A stretch of DNA of 64,000 nt from Maribellus sp. YY47 (GTDB lineage Bacteria; Bacteroidota; Bacteroidia; Bacteroidales; Prolixibacteraceae): contig NZ_JALGYW010000007.1 of the NCBI RefSeq assembly GCF_023111095.1, positions 62,001-126,000 of the forward strand, read 5' to 3'. The position numbers and the translations under genes are program-made. This document shows positions 28,041 to 39,200 of the stretch, piece by piece. The stretch's first letter is position 1. Every line of letters starts with the position of its first letter. A model generated the notes under the pieces. It did not search any database. It was not told the DNA's origin and was given only the letters and a program-made list of their open reading frames with translations.

Positions 28041-29211
28041 ATGAAATATATTGTCCCACTGCTCATTATCATCCTGTTTTTGGGCTGTTCGGTCCAAAGC
28101 AAAACACCAGTAAAGAGATATCCTGGGCAATCCGTGTTGCCGATGCCACAATGCACCGCTCCGACAGCCTGATCTATTATTTACGCGACAAGCCATAATA
28201 TGAATACGATTATGCCATCCTTGGCGATGCGATTTACAAACTCAGAAATACCGATCCGAAATACGAACAATATTTGAAGGATTACATCGACTATTTTTTG
28301 CACGACGACGGAACAATTGACGGACATAAAACTTCGGATTTCAACATCGACCGGGTGAGGCAGGGAAACAGCATGATTTCGTTGTACGAAGATTACGGTG
28401 ATGAAAAATACAAACTCGGAGTGGAAACGCTGGTTCATCAAATGGAAGGACAACCACGCACCAACTCCGGCGGATTCTGGCACAAAAAAAATGTATCCTT
28501 ATCAAATGTGGCTCGACGGACTATATATGGCTCAACCGTTTTTAGTGCGTTACGCCACGGTTTTTGATCAATCCCAATGGTATGACGAAGCAACATTTCA
28601 GCTCGAAGAAGTTTATAGACACACCCTTGATTCGGTTACTGGTCTTATCTATCATGCCTGGGACGAAAGCAAACAGGAACGCTGGTGCAATCCCGAAACC
28701 GGCCAATCGAAACACTTTTTGGAGCCGCGGTACCGGCTGGTACATGATGGCGTTGGTGGATGTACTTGAGTTCCTTCCTGAAAATCATCGCGAACGCCAA
28801 AAACTGGTTGAAATATTGAATCACCTAAGTGCAGCACTGCTTAAGGTGCAAGATCCGAAAACAGGATTATGGTACCAGGTGCCCGACATGGGAGGCCGCG
28901 AAGGAAATTACCTCGAAGCATCGGGATCGGCGATGATTATTTACGCTTTTGCAAAAGGTGCAAAAACGGGCTGGCTCGATCAGAGTTACCTTGAAACCGC
29001 CGACACCTGTTTCGACAGCCTTATTAAAAACCTGGTTACCGAGGGCGAAGACGGGTACCCCAACCTCAACAATACCATCGGAGGTTGCGGATTAGGTGGA
29101 AATCCTTATCGTGAAGCCGATTACCATTACTACATTACGGAAAAAAAAGTGGTGAACGATCCCAAAGGCGTGGCCCCTCTAATTATGGCTGCCATCGAAC
29201 TAAACAAATAA
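28041..29211 (+). pseudogene. Broken GH105/GH88-type unsaturated glucuronyl or rhamnogalacturonyl hydrolase
   Basis: The pieces add up to a lipoprotein GH105 enzyme, which hydrolyses the unsaturated uronate left by polysaccharide lyases. The start at 28041 gives a lipobox FLGC. Frame 1 is lost between about 28092 and 28110 (one base missing). The next frame carries SWAIRVADATMHRSD, is stopped by TAA at 28196-28198, and resumes with HDDGTIDGH. An extra A in the run of eight at 28484-28491 shifts to the frame with MYPYQMWLDGLYMAQ. An extra T in 28716-28720 shifts again, to FWSRGTGWYMMALVDVL and the C-terminus. With these repairs the enzyme would be full length, about 385 residues. Three indels and one stop in one gene suggest true decay, although two indels are in homopolymers and read error is possible. 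Confidence 0.85.
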
Positions 29212-29227
29212 TTTCAAACGCTTTAAA

Positions 29228-30085
29228 ATGAAACGAATAACCATAGTACTATTTGCTGCCCTCCTTATTATTCTGGCGCAGGCACAAAATAAAACCGATG
29301 TAAGTTTATTTATGCACTCCGATAGTTTACAACAGGCTGAAATCAGCGCAGAATCGGGCGACCTGTACAAAACCATCGGGCATCACGGTCCTGCAGTCGA
29401 AAATGAGTGGATGGCATTACGCATTTATTTTAGCGAAAAAGCAGCGATCGATGTGTATTCAAAAGCCAGACCTCAGCTTGAATTGCAGGCAAAAAAATGG
29501 TATCCAACCGCAGAAGAGCAAAAAGAAGGCTGGGGAGCCGACTACTACAAAGTGGGAGAAACAGTTGGTTTGGGCGGAGTTCGTCTTTGGGACGGCGAAA
29601 AAGTGATAAAACTGAATCCTGTGTCGAACCGTACAGCACGTGTTGTAAAAGAACCAACCTGTTCGTACATGGAAATGTTGTCGGAAGATGTGTCCTACAT
29701 GGGACGAAAAATTGATGTACTGGTACGTGTTACTGTCTATTCAGGTGAAAGAAATGCCAAGGTGGAAGCTTTTGCCTTAACCGATGACCCGGTGCAATTT
29801 GTAACCGGTGTGAATTACCACAAAGGCGAAGAGATTTATAAAAAAGAAGGACTTATCGCCGCATGGGGAGTTCATCCCGAAGATGTGGCTGCTGAAATTG
29901 TAGAGCTTGGAGCGGCTATAATGTATGATCCGGCAGACTTTGTAAAGACGCTTGATGATGGCACTCAGTTTTTATTAATCAGCAAACCGGGCAAGCAATT
30001 AAAAACATGGGTATCATCAGCTTGCGCCCGTGAACCGGAAGTAAATACCCTGAAAAAATTTATCAGCTTTCTGGAAAAGGAATAA
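29228..30085 (+). CDS. DUF4861 family exported protein
   Basis: A 285-residue protein with a Sec signal ending near residue 20 (LAQAQ). It matches DUF4861 as I know it, with YKTIGHHGPAVENEWMALRIYF, a Gly-rich GLGGVRLWDGEKV, and EAFALTDDPVQFVTGVNYH. Members are found beside GH105, GH88 and pectin- or ulvan-related enzymes in Bacteroidota. Here it starts 16 bases after the broken GH105 gene, so the pair were once one operon. It seems shorter than many database members, which often exceed 350 residues, but the reading frame is intact. Its activity is not established from sequence; a role in processing uronate-containing oligosaccharides is inferred from neighbours. Confidence 0.8.
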   Translation: MKRITIVLFAALLIILAQAQNKTDVSLFMHSDSLQQAEISAESGDLYKTIGHHGPAVENEWMALRIYFSEKAAIDVYSKARPQLELQAKKWYPTAEEQKEGWGADYYKVGETVGLGGVRLWDGEKVIKLNPVSNRTARVVKEPTCSYMEMLSEDVSYMGRKIDVLVRVTVYSGERNAKVEAFALTDDPVQFVTGVNYHKGEEIYKKEGLIAAWGVHPEDVAAEIVELGAAIMYDPADFVKTLDDGTQFLLISKPGKQLKTWVSSACAREPEVNTLKKFISFLEKE

Positions 30086-30173
30086 CAGTGGAAATGTAAT
30101 TCGCTTTTCTAAAGAATCATTTCTTTATTGTCCGTTAGAAAAAAACCGTGACTTTGCTGAAAGACAAAACAAG

Positions 30174-31877
30174 CTACCGATCAATGCCATCTAACGCAGA
30201 AACCAGAAAAACCAACGGGGCATTCCAGTTGATCGCCGTTTCGTTGGTCGAATAACTGCATTCCTCGTCCACATACGAACTGGCCGGGAAGCGACTTCGC
30301 TGCACTTTATCCGGATCGCAGTCGGTAAACACGTTTGTATTCGGACCACCCACCAGGTAACCCGGCATGGGAGCCTCCACCCCATCGGCAGAGGAAATCC
30401 GCTGGTGCGGGTGCATTGGCGACTTGGAACCAAAACCAGTTACAAAGGAATAGCCGGTTGCATTTCGACCGAGGATGTAATCCAGGTCATTCCGGGCTGA
30501 AGCAAGGTATTTTTCATCCCCGGTTAAGCGAAAAGCAATCAATTTCAGCATACCCTCATTGGCCACATCGGAGTTACTTCCCCAGGCAAAATGATCGATG
30601 CTGACAATGTATGGCGACTCTTCCTCTTTGGTCAGTAAAAGATCGGCGTACGAAAGAAAATCCTGCTCTATATTGGAAAAATCACGGCGTTTTTCGGAAG
30701 TCAGTAAGGAAATCACCCCCAATGTATTTACCCGTCTCCATGTGGGTGTGCCCGGTTGTTGAATGGCATTCTGAACTTTCTGAAGGCATTGGTCATTTTC
30801 TGTCAACAGATACATTTCGACAGCTGCCCAAAACCATTCATCCTCTAAATTATTATCGCCATAAGCACCGGTCGAAATATCTCCGGGCTGTTCGTAAACC
30901 ATATCCGGGTGACGAAGCGCCCATTGCCACGCTTTTTCTGCACTTGCAGCGGTTTCATTTGCCAGTTCATTTAAACTGTATGTACTTAGAACGCGGGATG
31001 CATAAGCCATGGTTGCAGCAAAATCGAGCGTTGCAGCAGTAGTTTTCTGAACAACATACCGCTGATCGCTGGTTTCCGAAGGCATTACAAAACCCACAAA
31101 ATTTTTGGTTGTTAACTTGTGATACACCCCTCCGTCGTTGGGATCCTGCATGGTCAGCATCCATTTCAGGTTTACCAATGTTTCATCGAGAATATCAGGC
31201 AATTCATTATTCGATTCGGGAATATTCAGGTTCTGAGCCTGATGGTATTCTTTGTTTAATCGACTGCTCAGCAGCAAAGTATAAGTAGAAATTCCGCTGT
31301 TTACAACGTATTTTCCAAAGTCGCCGGCATCGTACCATCCGCCCGATGATGCAATTATGGTTCCTTTGGGCCGGTATGCGTCAACAGCAGAAACATGCAC
31401 CACCACCGAAGTATCGGGATGCCCGGCTTTGCGGTGCCATTTACCGGCATAGCGTTCCTCCAGATCCACTCCGCAACGGGCATAATAATATGATTTTAAT
31501 ACAGCATCGGCCAGTTCTCCGTACAAACGGTCAGCAATTTTGAATGGATAGGAAACCGAATCTCCAACACATAAAACGTAGGTTCCCGGAGTAGTAAAAT
31601 CAGAGAAATCGGCTAATTGGACTGAATCTCCCGATAATTCCCAGTACTCAGGCGGACCGGTTTCACCTTCAAAAACCACCTTCCCTTCACTGGTTTTAAT
31701 CTGAAAATTATCGGATTTGATACGCAACAACGCGTATTTGGAAGATGAGGAGACATAACCGATCTGGTTAATCAGAATATCGTCCGAAGGAGTTTGAACG
31801 TCTTCTTCTCGGCTGCAAGCCATAAGTAAAAACAGGCAACTCGTCAGAAATACCTTTATCGTCATCTGTACCTTCAT
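30174..31877 (-). CDS. GH9-family glycosidase (endoglucanase-like) lipoprotein
   Basis: A 567-residue inverting glycoside hydrolase of family 9, which mostly cuts beta-1,4-glucans. The signal ends in lipobox LMAC at about residue 20. An N-terminal Ig-like CelD_N domain covers about 33-115 (ILINQIGYVSSSSKYALL). The (alpha/alpha)6 catalytic domain follows with GGWYDAGDFGKYVVNSG (the catalytic-base Asp pair), SPMHPHQRIS, and near the C-terminus YSTNETAINWNAPLVF, whose Glu fits the general acid. All usual GH9 motifs are present, so it should be active. It converges with the DUF4861 gene and has no obvious operon partner. Cellulose, mixed-linkage glucan or xyloglucan are all possible targets. Confidence 0.93.
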   Translation of the reverse strand: MKVQMTIKVFLTSCLFLLMACSREEDVQTPSDDILINQIGYVSSSSKYALLRIKSDNFQIKTSEGKVVFEGETGPPEYWELSGDSVQLADFSDFTTPGTYVLCVGDSVSYPFKIADRLYGELADAVLKSYYYARCGVDLEERYAGKWHRKAGHPDTSVVVHVSAVDAYRPKGTIIASSGGWYDAGDFGKYVVNSGISTYTLLLSSRLNKEYHQAQNLNIPESNNELPDILDETLVNLKWMLTMQDPNDGGVYHKLTTKNFVGFVMPSETSDQRYVVQKTTAATLDFAATMAYASRVLSTYSLNELANETAASAEKAWQWALRHPDMVYEQPGDISTGAYGDNNLEDEWFWAAVEMYLLTENDQCLQKVQNAIQQPGTPTWRRVNTLGVISLLTSEKRRDFSNIEQDFLSYADLLLTKEEESPYIVSIDHFAWGSNSDVANEGMLKLIAFRLTGDEKYLASARNDLDYILGRNATGYSFVTGFGSKSPMHPHQRISSADGVEAPMPGYLVGGPNTNVFTDCDPDKVQRSRFPASSYVDEECSYSTNETAINWNAPLVFLVSALDGIDR

Positions 31878-32230
31878 TTTTCTGGTATAATAATTAGAAT
31901 CTTTTGTACACGTTCTTGAAAACGCTAAACCTTGTTGAACTTAGCTTATTTTGAGTCAATCGCCAAGCCTTAGGTCAAATTTATCAATCCACCCAAAAAG
32001 AACTGTCCTGTTATATTCCCTTTTTATCACACGCTTTACTCTCCACTATCTCACTAGCGATTTCACAGACACCCGGCATTTTAGTCAATCGAATCCCATA
32101 CATTTCGGTTAAAACTACCAGGTTTGTTTACGATCTTCATTCAATCGGGATACAAGAATAAATGAGCCATTCTCCCTCCTTTTTCTTTCCCGCTATCGTT
32201 TTCATGGAATGCACGTCAAAATTAAACACA
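31878..32230. other. Intergenic region upstream of the GH9 gene
   Basis: About 350 bases between the GH9 start and the terminator of the sugar isomerase-like gene. No supported gene, RNA or repeat is visible. It should contain the minus-strand promoter of the GH9 gene, but I could not place a clear -7 box. Confidence 0.4.
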
Positions 32231-32257
32231 AAAAAACCGGTTCCTTTCAGAACCGGC
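32231..32257 (-). terminator. Rho-independent terminator of the sugar isomerase-like gene
   Basis: On the minus strand an 8-base GC-rich stem (GCCGGTTC paired with GAACCGGT) with a short loop is followed by a run of T. It lies 25 bases after the stop codon of the TIM-barrel isomerase-like gene. Confidence 0.85.
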
Positions 32258-32281
32258 TCCCATTATTTTTTACAATCTACT

Positions 32282-33190
32282 TTACACCAAAATCTTGGTA
32301 GTAAGATTAGTGATGCTTGCTCCAATTCCTTCAAAAGGTTTTCCGTTCCCCTGGTTATCGTCTTCCACGAAGAAGTATTTCATGCCTGCTTTTTCGCGTG
32401 CAGCATAAATACGTTTGAAATCGATAAGTCCGGAACCAACTGATGTGATATCATCTTTATCGACGGTGTAAAATGGTGTTGTTACCTCAGCTGCCATATC
32501 TTTAAAGTGCAGCAACTGGAAACGGCCGGGATATTTATCGAACATTTCAACAGGATCCTGTCCGGCTTTTGTTGCCCAGTAGCAATCCAGTTCCATGGTG
32601 ATCAGATCGGCGTCCATTTCTTTCAGGAAAATATCGTAATAAGGAACCATTCCATCGGTTGGTAAAAATTCGAAGTTATGGTTATGATAACCAAACTGAA
32701 TCCCAACATTCTTCATGATCTCACCGACTTTATTCCATTCGGCAATCATGCGCTTGTAGGTTTCCACGTTCCTGTCTTTTTCTTCAATCCAGGGCTGAAC
32801 ACAGTATTCTACGCCAATTTCAGCATGTGCATCTGCCATTTTTTGCGCACTTGCCGTGGTAATTCCTTCCGCTTCAACACTGGTGTGGCTACTTACGATC
32901 TTCATTCCAAGATCTTCCACAATTTTCTGGAATTCTTTGGGAGCCATGCCATAGAATTTACCATCGGAATAAGATGCCATCTCTACGTATTTATAGCCCA
33001 GATCTGACATTTTTTTCAGCGCCCCCGGAGCATCAGCAGCCATGGCATCGCGAATGGTGTATAATTGCAATCCTACGCCAAAGCTTTTTTTATCGGGAGC
33101 AACCGCAGTAGTACAGGCAGTTGGCCCAAGAATTACAGCTCCAACAGCTCCGGCCGCAGAAATCTTAAGAAAGTCTCTTCTATTTTTCAT
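32282..33190 (-). CDS. Sugar phosphate isomerase/epimerase-like TIM-barrel protein with Tat signal
   Basis: A 302-residue AP_endonuc_2-type TIM barrel (xylose isomerase-like superfamily). ATG at 33190 is chosen because it places the twin-arginine motif NRRDFLKISAAG at the N-terminus, followed by a hydrophobic stretch ending in GPTAC, which may also be a lipobox. Barrel motifs include GLQLYTIRDA, YVEMASYSDGKF, GYHNHNFEF, ITMELDCYWATKAG and LLHFKDM, with the Glu, Asp and His residues that bind a metal in the family. Exported members of this group are found in Bacteroidota and Planctomycetes sugar operons, some linked to 3-keto-glycoside metabolism. The substrate is not known. Confidence 0.87.
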   Translation of the reverse strand: MKNRRDFLKISAAGAVGAVILGPTACTTAVAPDKKSFGVGLQLYTIRDAMAADAPGALKKMSDLGYKYVEMASYSDGKFYGMAPKEFQKIVEDLGMKIVSSHTSVEAEGITTASAQKMADAHAEIGVEYCVQPWIEEKDRNVETYKRMIAEWNKVGEIMKNVGIQFGYHNHNFEFLPTDGMVPYYDIFLKEMDADLITMELDCYWATKAGQDPVEMFDKYPGRFQLLHFKDMAAEVTTPFYTVDKDDITSVGSGLIDFKRIYAAREKAGMKYFFVEDDNQGNGKPFEGIGASITNLTTKILV

Positions 33191-33333
33191 TTTATATGTC
33201 GTTAATTGGTTTTTGTCTTTCACCATTTTTACAGAAAGCGCACTAAAAATAATAGATTCCCCGCATTAATAAAAAAACTTGTTCATTTTTTACCCTCCAA
33301 CTTTTTGAAATCCATCTTATTCTGAAAGAAAAA

Positions 33334-35622
33334 CTAGAAGGGAAAACCCACGCTTAAGAAAAAGCGAGTTTTTGAATCGAGGTTATTTCCTCCAACCAAC
33401 AACTGAATGGGCCCGATTAAAGAACTGTACTTTACACCGAAGTTATACCCCCAAATATAATCGGTAACCGGTTCCCTGAAATTATCGACCAGTCCGTCAA
33501 AAGTGTTATTTACATTTCCAACATTCAGTGTGGTTGACAAATACAGGCCTTTTACAATTCGGGCATTCAGCTCTGCTTTTGCAAAAGCCATATTGTACGT
33601 GAATAACTCAGCCGTATTAAAACCCGCTATATTCCGGTATATTTCGCGGGCATTAAAACGTTCACCACCCAGCAGTAACATCCCGCCAACTCCGGGATCC
33701 GTGGTATTGAAACCCGCGTTCAATCCAAAATCGAATGTTAGAAAACCGTCGATGGTTTTGTACCAGTTGTAGTCGGCCAGCATGGTAGCGTACGCCCCGT
33801 TGTTTTCCGACAAAACATAATCTACAGTTTCGTTATGTAATTCTCCCACCCGGTTAACCTTTGTGCTTAACACATGGGAAAACGACAAATTCAACCTGAC
33901 TCCTTTCCCGGGAAAATAGAGATCGTCGGTAGTATTTAAGCGGTAAAAGAATTTATAACCCCATTCTTTTGATGCATGTCGGGCAAATCCGGCAGCATCG
34001 TAAATACTTTTTAAATCTTCCATCGGCGAAATCCGGTTGTAGCGGAATATTCCATTTAGTCCTAAAATATGATTAAGGCCGGGGGCATAATGAATGCCGT
34101 AACCTCCCTCCAGTGAAAAGTATTTATAATTGCCCAGCTCATCGCCGTTAACAAACATCGGATGCTTGTAATCGCTCAGGTTAAAAAAGTAGTGGTTCGA
34201 GAACTTTTGCTGGTTCCCCAGCAGTTTGTTCATCTCGAGACGAAGTGCTGGATTTTCTGCAATGTGTGTGGTAAAAAGCAAACGGGAAGACGGCATTACG
34301 ACATTTAACAGCGTAAAATTGGTGACCAACCCAACGCCCATATCGTTGTCGTAATTTGGTGTAAACTTGAACATCACACGGGGATTCTCTTTCACCTGAA
34401 ACACCAGAATGTAATCATCGTCTCCCGGACCCTTTTTTAGTGAAAAAGAAATTTTATTGAAATACGGGGAACCATGCATGTACTCGATAGCCTCGCGCAC
34501 ATCGTTGAACGACACCGAATCTCCCGGCGCAATTCCCGACTTTGACACCACATAATCTTTACCGATAAATTGCAGGCCCTCCACTTCAATTCCGGCGACT
34601 TTTATCCTACGTGGCTGCTTGATTTTCGAAACAGGCTTGAACTGAAGATCAAGACTGTCGGCCAATTCCTTTAATTGATCGAGTTTTTCCCGCGCTGTAA
34701 TTTCACCCAATTGCTGAATAGCCGGGCCATTCAAAAAGTCGCTCGATCCGTAATCGTACAATTCGGGAATAATCAATATATCCACTTTCTCGTTTTGTTC
34801 GCGGGCATCGACAATACCCGCCAGCGCAATCGAACGGGAAAGAATTTCGGGTACGGTGTTGAGTTTGGCCTTGGTAACTTCCTCCGGAAAACCCACATAC
34901 ACGCCAATAATGATATCAGCGCCCATGTCTAGCGCTTCCTGTACCGGAAAATTTCGGGCAACACCACCGTCGACCAAAAGCATTGAATCCAAATCGACCG
35001 GAGTAAAAACCGTGGGAATAGCCATACTCGCGCGAATGGCTTCCACGAGATTGCCCGATGCATGTTCAACCACATTGCCTGAGATGATATCGACCGACAT
35101 GCAATGAAAAGGTATCGGAAGACTGTCAAAACTCTGCTCGCTGGTAAGCGGCCACAACAGTTCAGAAAAATAAGCCTCCAGGTGCTGGCCTTCGATCATT
35201 CCCGCGGGTAACCGGATTTTATTATCACTGATCGGGATAACAAAGATGTATTTATTGGTTTCCTTTTTTTCTTCCATGCTTACTTTCTGAAGGACTTCCT
35301 TGTCGGTCAGCAAATTCTTCCAATCAGCATTTTCATTAATGGCAGAAAGCTCATCCACGGTATAACCACAGGCATACAAGGCCCCGATAATACTCCCCAT
35401 GCTTGTTCCGGTAATAATGTCGGGGCGAATCCCGGCTTCTTCCAATACTTTGATAACACCAATGTGCGCCAATCCTTTAGCTCCGCCCCCACTCAAAACC
35501 AATCCGATTTTCGGTTTCTTCGGGATCGACTGATCAGTTTGCTGCGCATACGCCGAAAACGAAATCAATATTCCTATTGTCAAGACAGATATTCGGAGAA
35601 AAAAAGTGAATCTATGTTTCAT
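33334..35622 (-). CDS. Patatin-like phospholipase fused to POTRA and Omp85-type beta barrel
   Basis: A 762-residue outer-membrane protein with signal peptide (about 1-26). The N-terminal patatin domain, about 38-330, has the oxyanion loop SGGGAKGLAHIG, the nucleophile GTSMGS and the Asp of LLVDGGVARNFP, so the Ser-Asp dyad is complete. One POTRA-like domain (about 345-425) and a C-terminal BamA/TamA-like 16-strand barrel ending in FFLSVGFPF follow. The design is that of the PlpD/type Vd group, in which a phospholipase is coupled to its own barrel; the Bacteroidota relatives may keep the lipase on the periplasmic side. It stands alone, about 240 bases from the phosphoribosyltransferase gene. 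Confidence 0.93.
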   Translation of the reverse strand: MKHRFTFFLRISVLTIGILISFSAYAQQTDQSIPKKPKIGLVLSGGGAKGLAHIGVIKVLEEAGIRPDIITGTSMGSIIGALYACGYTVDELSAINENADWKNLLTDKEVLQKVSMEEKKETNKYIFVIPISDNKIRLPAGMIEGQHLEAYFSELLWPLTSEQSFDSLPIPFHCMSVDIISGNVVEHASGNLVEAIRASMAIPTVFTPVDLDSMLLVDGGVARNFPVQEALDMGADIIIGVYVGFPEEVTKAKLNTVPEILSRSIALAGIVDAREQNEKVDILIIPELYDYGSSDFLNGPAIQQLGEITAREKLDQLKELADSLDLQFKPVSKIKQPRRIKVAGIEVEGLQFIGKDYVVSKSGIAPGDSVSFNDVREAIEYMHGSPYFNKISFSLKKGPGDDDYILVFQVKENPRVMFKFTPNYDNDMGVGLVTNFTLLNVVMPSSRLLFTTHIAENPALRLEMNKLLGNQQKFSNHYFFNLSDYKHPMFVNGDELGNYKYFSLEGGYGIHYAPGLNHILGLNGIFRYNRISPMEDLKSIYDAAGFARHASKEWGYKFFYRLNTTDDLYFPGKGVRLNLSFSHVLSTKVNRVGELHNETVDYVLSENNGAYATMLADYNWYKTIDGFLTFDFGLNAGFNTTDPGVGGMLLLGGERFNAREIYRNIAGFNTAELFTYNMAFAKAELNARIVKGLYLSTTLNVGNVNNTFDGLVDNFREPVTDYIWGYNFGVKYSSLIGPIQLLVGGNNLDSKTRFFLSVGFPF

Positions 35623-35864
35623 TGCTTTATGGAATTAGCTCACCGGCTGTGGAAAACTTATCGTATACAGCCGATCGTTTTTTTCAATTTTCTGAATTTG
35701 AAGCAACTAATTTATAGTAAAATAAGGATTTCGACGAGCTTATTCCGAAGATTTTAAAACAACGATCAAACACTGAAGGTTGTTGGGAACCATCTATTCT
35801 GAACATCTGCACAAACCGCTGAATCCAACAGAAACCGGCAACTAATTTTCAGCATGGCGGGTTT

Positions 35865-36263
35865 CTAGGGTTTCCAGGGCCACTTCACACAATCTTTGAT
35901 ATCGGGAAATAATACAAAGTCGGCTTTCCCTTTCATGGCGCAGGTTTTCACATCAAATCCCTTCAGTAATTCCAGGGCAGCATTCATCGTCTTTCCACTT
36001 ACCGACACATCGTCTACCAAAAGAATTCGCTTTCCTTCAAGTTGCCATTCAGGCTGATTCAACACACGGGGAGTTTCGTACCTCGGATTATTCTGCTCAT
36101 CACGGTAATTCATGGTGAGCACCTGCAATTCCGCCTCCAGATAAAAAGCGACCATGGTTGCAGCAGGGACTCCTCCCGTTCCAATTCCAATTACAACATC
36201 CACGGGTGGAAAATCAATTGTTTTCAACCGTTCCGTAATTTCTTTAAATGAAAGTGGTACCAT
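35865..36263 (-). CDS. Phosphoribosyltransferase-domain protein
   Basis: A short (132-residue) type I PRTase-fold protein. The PRPP-binding signature is present as RILLVDDVSVSGKTMNAA at about 83-100, and the N-terminal VVIGIGTGGVPAATMV matches the pyrophosphate-loop region. It resembles xanthine/hypoxanthine-type PRTases of archaea and small Bacteroidota proteins, but is shorter than Hpt or Apt, so base specificity is uncertain. It starts 18 bases downstream of a huge sensor kinase gene, and the three genes RlmH-kinase-PRTase appear co-transcribed. Confidence 0.82.
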   Translation of the reverse strand: MVPLSFKEITERLKTIDFPPVDVVIGIGTGGVPAATMVAFYLEAELQVLTMNYRDEQNNPRYETPRVLNQPEWQLEGKRILLVDDVSVSGKTMNAALELLKGFDVKTCAMKGKADFVLFPDIKDCVKWPWKP

Positions 36264-36281
36264 ATTCTTGCTGCTTCTAAT

Positions 36282-39200
36282 TTATATGTTTGTTCTTCTG
36301 AGGTGAATTTCCGAATTGTTTTGATAAACAGGCATCTCGATAAAAAAAGTTGTTCCTTTTTGAATTTCGGTTTCAAACCAGATCTTCCCGGAGAAATTCT
36401 CTACTATATTTTTCACAATGGCCAATCCCAGGCCCATTCCGCTCGTTTTGGTCGTAAAACTTGGGGTAAAAAGTTTATGCCGAAGTTCGACCGGAATTCC
36501 CGAGCCGTTATCTGTAACTGCAATCACCGCAATGTCGTCTTGCTGAGTAAGATCCAGGCTTATTTTACCTTTCCGATCGTCGGGAATCGACTGGATCGCA
36601 TTGCGGATGAGGTTAATAATTGCCCGCGACAACTGCTCTTTATCCGCATTCACCTCTAAATTTTCGCATCCGTTGGCATGAAAAACAATTTCGGCCTGGT
36701 TATAGGTTTCGTAAAGATCGATCGTTTTTTGTAGTTGTTCTGCCAATTTAAATACCTGGTTGCTTGCTGTGGGTATTTTGGCAAAGTTCGAGAACTCGGT
36801 GGCAATATTGGAGAGATTATCGATTTGTTCGATCAGAATATTTGTAACCCGTTCGAGATGTTTGTTGTAATCTTCGTCTTTCCCTTTTGATCGCTGTAAA
36901 TACTGAATATTCAGTTTCATCGGGGTAAGCGGATTCTTGATTTCATGCGCGATTTGCTTGGCCATCTCGCGCCATGCCGACTCACGCTCCGACTGTGCCA
37001 GCAACTCGGCACTCATGGCCAGTTCTTCTACTTTTTTGTTGTATTCTTTTACCAGCCTTCCAATCTCATCCTGACGGCTGTACTGAATCGGCTCGTTACG
37101 TTTCCCCAACTGCATTTTCTGAAGATTTTCCTGAATCAGCACCAAGGGGCGTGTAATTTGGTTGGCAATGAACACTGCCGCGATAATACTGGCCAAAAAC
37201 AGCAATACATACAAATTGATAAAGGCAACAATGTAAGTGGAAATTTCCTGGCTGTAAGAATCTTGTTTTATAAAATAAGGCAGGTTTATGAATCCCAGGT
37301 AATCATTCCAGTCATTTAAAAGAGGCCTGTATGCCGACAAATAAGAAAGCGAGCCAATGTTCTCGGGCTGGAAATAGTTAATCTTGAAATTATAGAATAC
37401 TTCGTAATAAGCCCGCGAATTTATCCGGGGAGACACCAATTCCTTATCAAAGATTTCGCTACGCGAAGAAGCGATCAGCCGCCCGTTTGTTCCATAAATA
37501 TTAATGTCGGTCCGAAAGATATTCGACAATTTTATCAGCTCGCCCTGAAGCATCACGGCTATTTCGGGAGTAATGGTACGCTGATTGGTCAAGCGCATAT
37601 CAATCTCTTCGGAGATCGATTTCATTTTCTCATCAAGATCCTCGCTGTGCTTCGATTTAAATTGTTTTACGTTATAAAAAATAGTGACCAGCGCCACCAC
37701 CAGCAACGAAACAAATACAATGGAAATAATGGCCGCCTGTATTTTAAATTTCAGGTTGAACGAAAAACGGCGTTCGCGCAGCGTACTGTTCCCAATCACC
37801 AAAATAATCAGCAAGAGCAGGAAATAGAACACAAACAAATACGGAAATGCAATCAGGTAGTCGATAAAAGTCAGCAATTCGCGGGTTACAACCACATAAT
37901 TATTTTCGCGGGAATGATAAACAAGATGCTCGTATTTATCCTGACGAATAAAAGAAAACTCTTCGTCAGAAGTCAGGTAAACGTGCCCGTAGTAGTTGTA
38001 GTTGTAGTCGCCAAATTTGTCGGTCAACTCGCCTCCGTAATATTTTGCATACGAGAACTTCCGGTAAACATCTGAGAGTACAATTGATTTATCAATCAGC
38101 AACTCCGGGAATCCGATGCCCTCAAACAACAAATCCGAATCCAGGTCGATAAAAATGTCCACCAATCCGCCTTTTCGCTTCAAATCGTAAGTAAAACGTC
38201 CGGTATACGATACCCGTCCGTTCATATTATTCATAAAGTAAAAATGGGTACCGGGTATTTGTATGCCCTGGCTGGCAATTAAATTATCCATAAAACTTGA
38301 GCACGGGGCAGGTTCATCGTCCGGTTGAATAATCAGTTGCTGAATGCTATCGCAGACATAAATATTGAGGAGGTACTTTCGGAAATAGGTGTTGAAATAT
38401 GATTTTTCGATGTATTCAGCCACATCCTCGCGTTGCAGCAGGAGACTCTGAATCGCGGGGTCGCTTTCCAAACGGGATTGTATCTCAGCCAGAAAAACCT
38501 CTGCCGCAGGGTCGCGTTCGTTCACCAGTTTTATGGCCAGCCATTTTTGTTGCCCCTTCTCTTTTTCACTGATGGTCTGATTAATCACCATAAGCGAATA
38601 CACCGAAACCAGCGATACAAATACGATCAGATAACTCAGGGTAAACGTTTCGAGGTATCGTTCACTCAGCAAACAAGCCAGCATGGTACCTGCAACAAAC
38701 AAAACAAGCACATAATAGTAAATCTGCCCGATGGCTATCCACTGAACACCCGCCAGAAACAAAGCAATCAGAAGCGCATACAGAAAGACTTGCTTTAACC
38801 TCAATACTCCTTTAGCCTCATCTGCGATACGAATGATCAAATAAATAATTCCGAGCAGCAACAGCCCCATCGAAAATATTCCCAATACACTCTGAAACGA
38901 TATCCCGGTTATTTTATTCAGGGCAAACGATATGGTGGAGTTATTAATGAGTTCGCCAATCAGGTAGTGCACCATTAAAAAAAGTGTTCCGGCGAACAAT
39001 AATAACAACCCGATGATCCATTTTTCGGGTAGCGGAGTATTTTTTTTAAGTTCTTTCAGGCGCAGGTCGATCGCAAAATTGTAAACCCAGAAAAGGAAAA
39101 ATACAGACAGCAAAAAATAGTCGCCCAAAGACGGCAGCCAGTAGTTGATGGCAAAAAAATCGGGTCCAAAAAACTTGAGGTGATAAAATACCTTGGGAAC

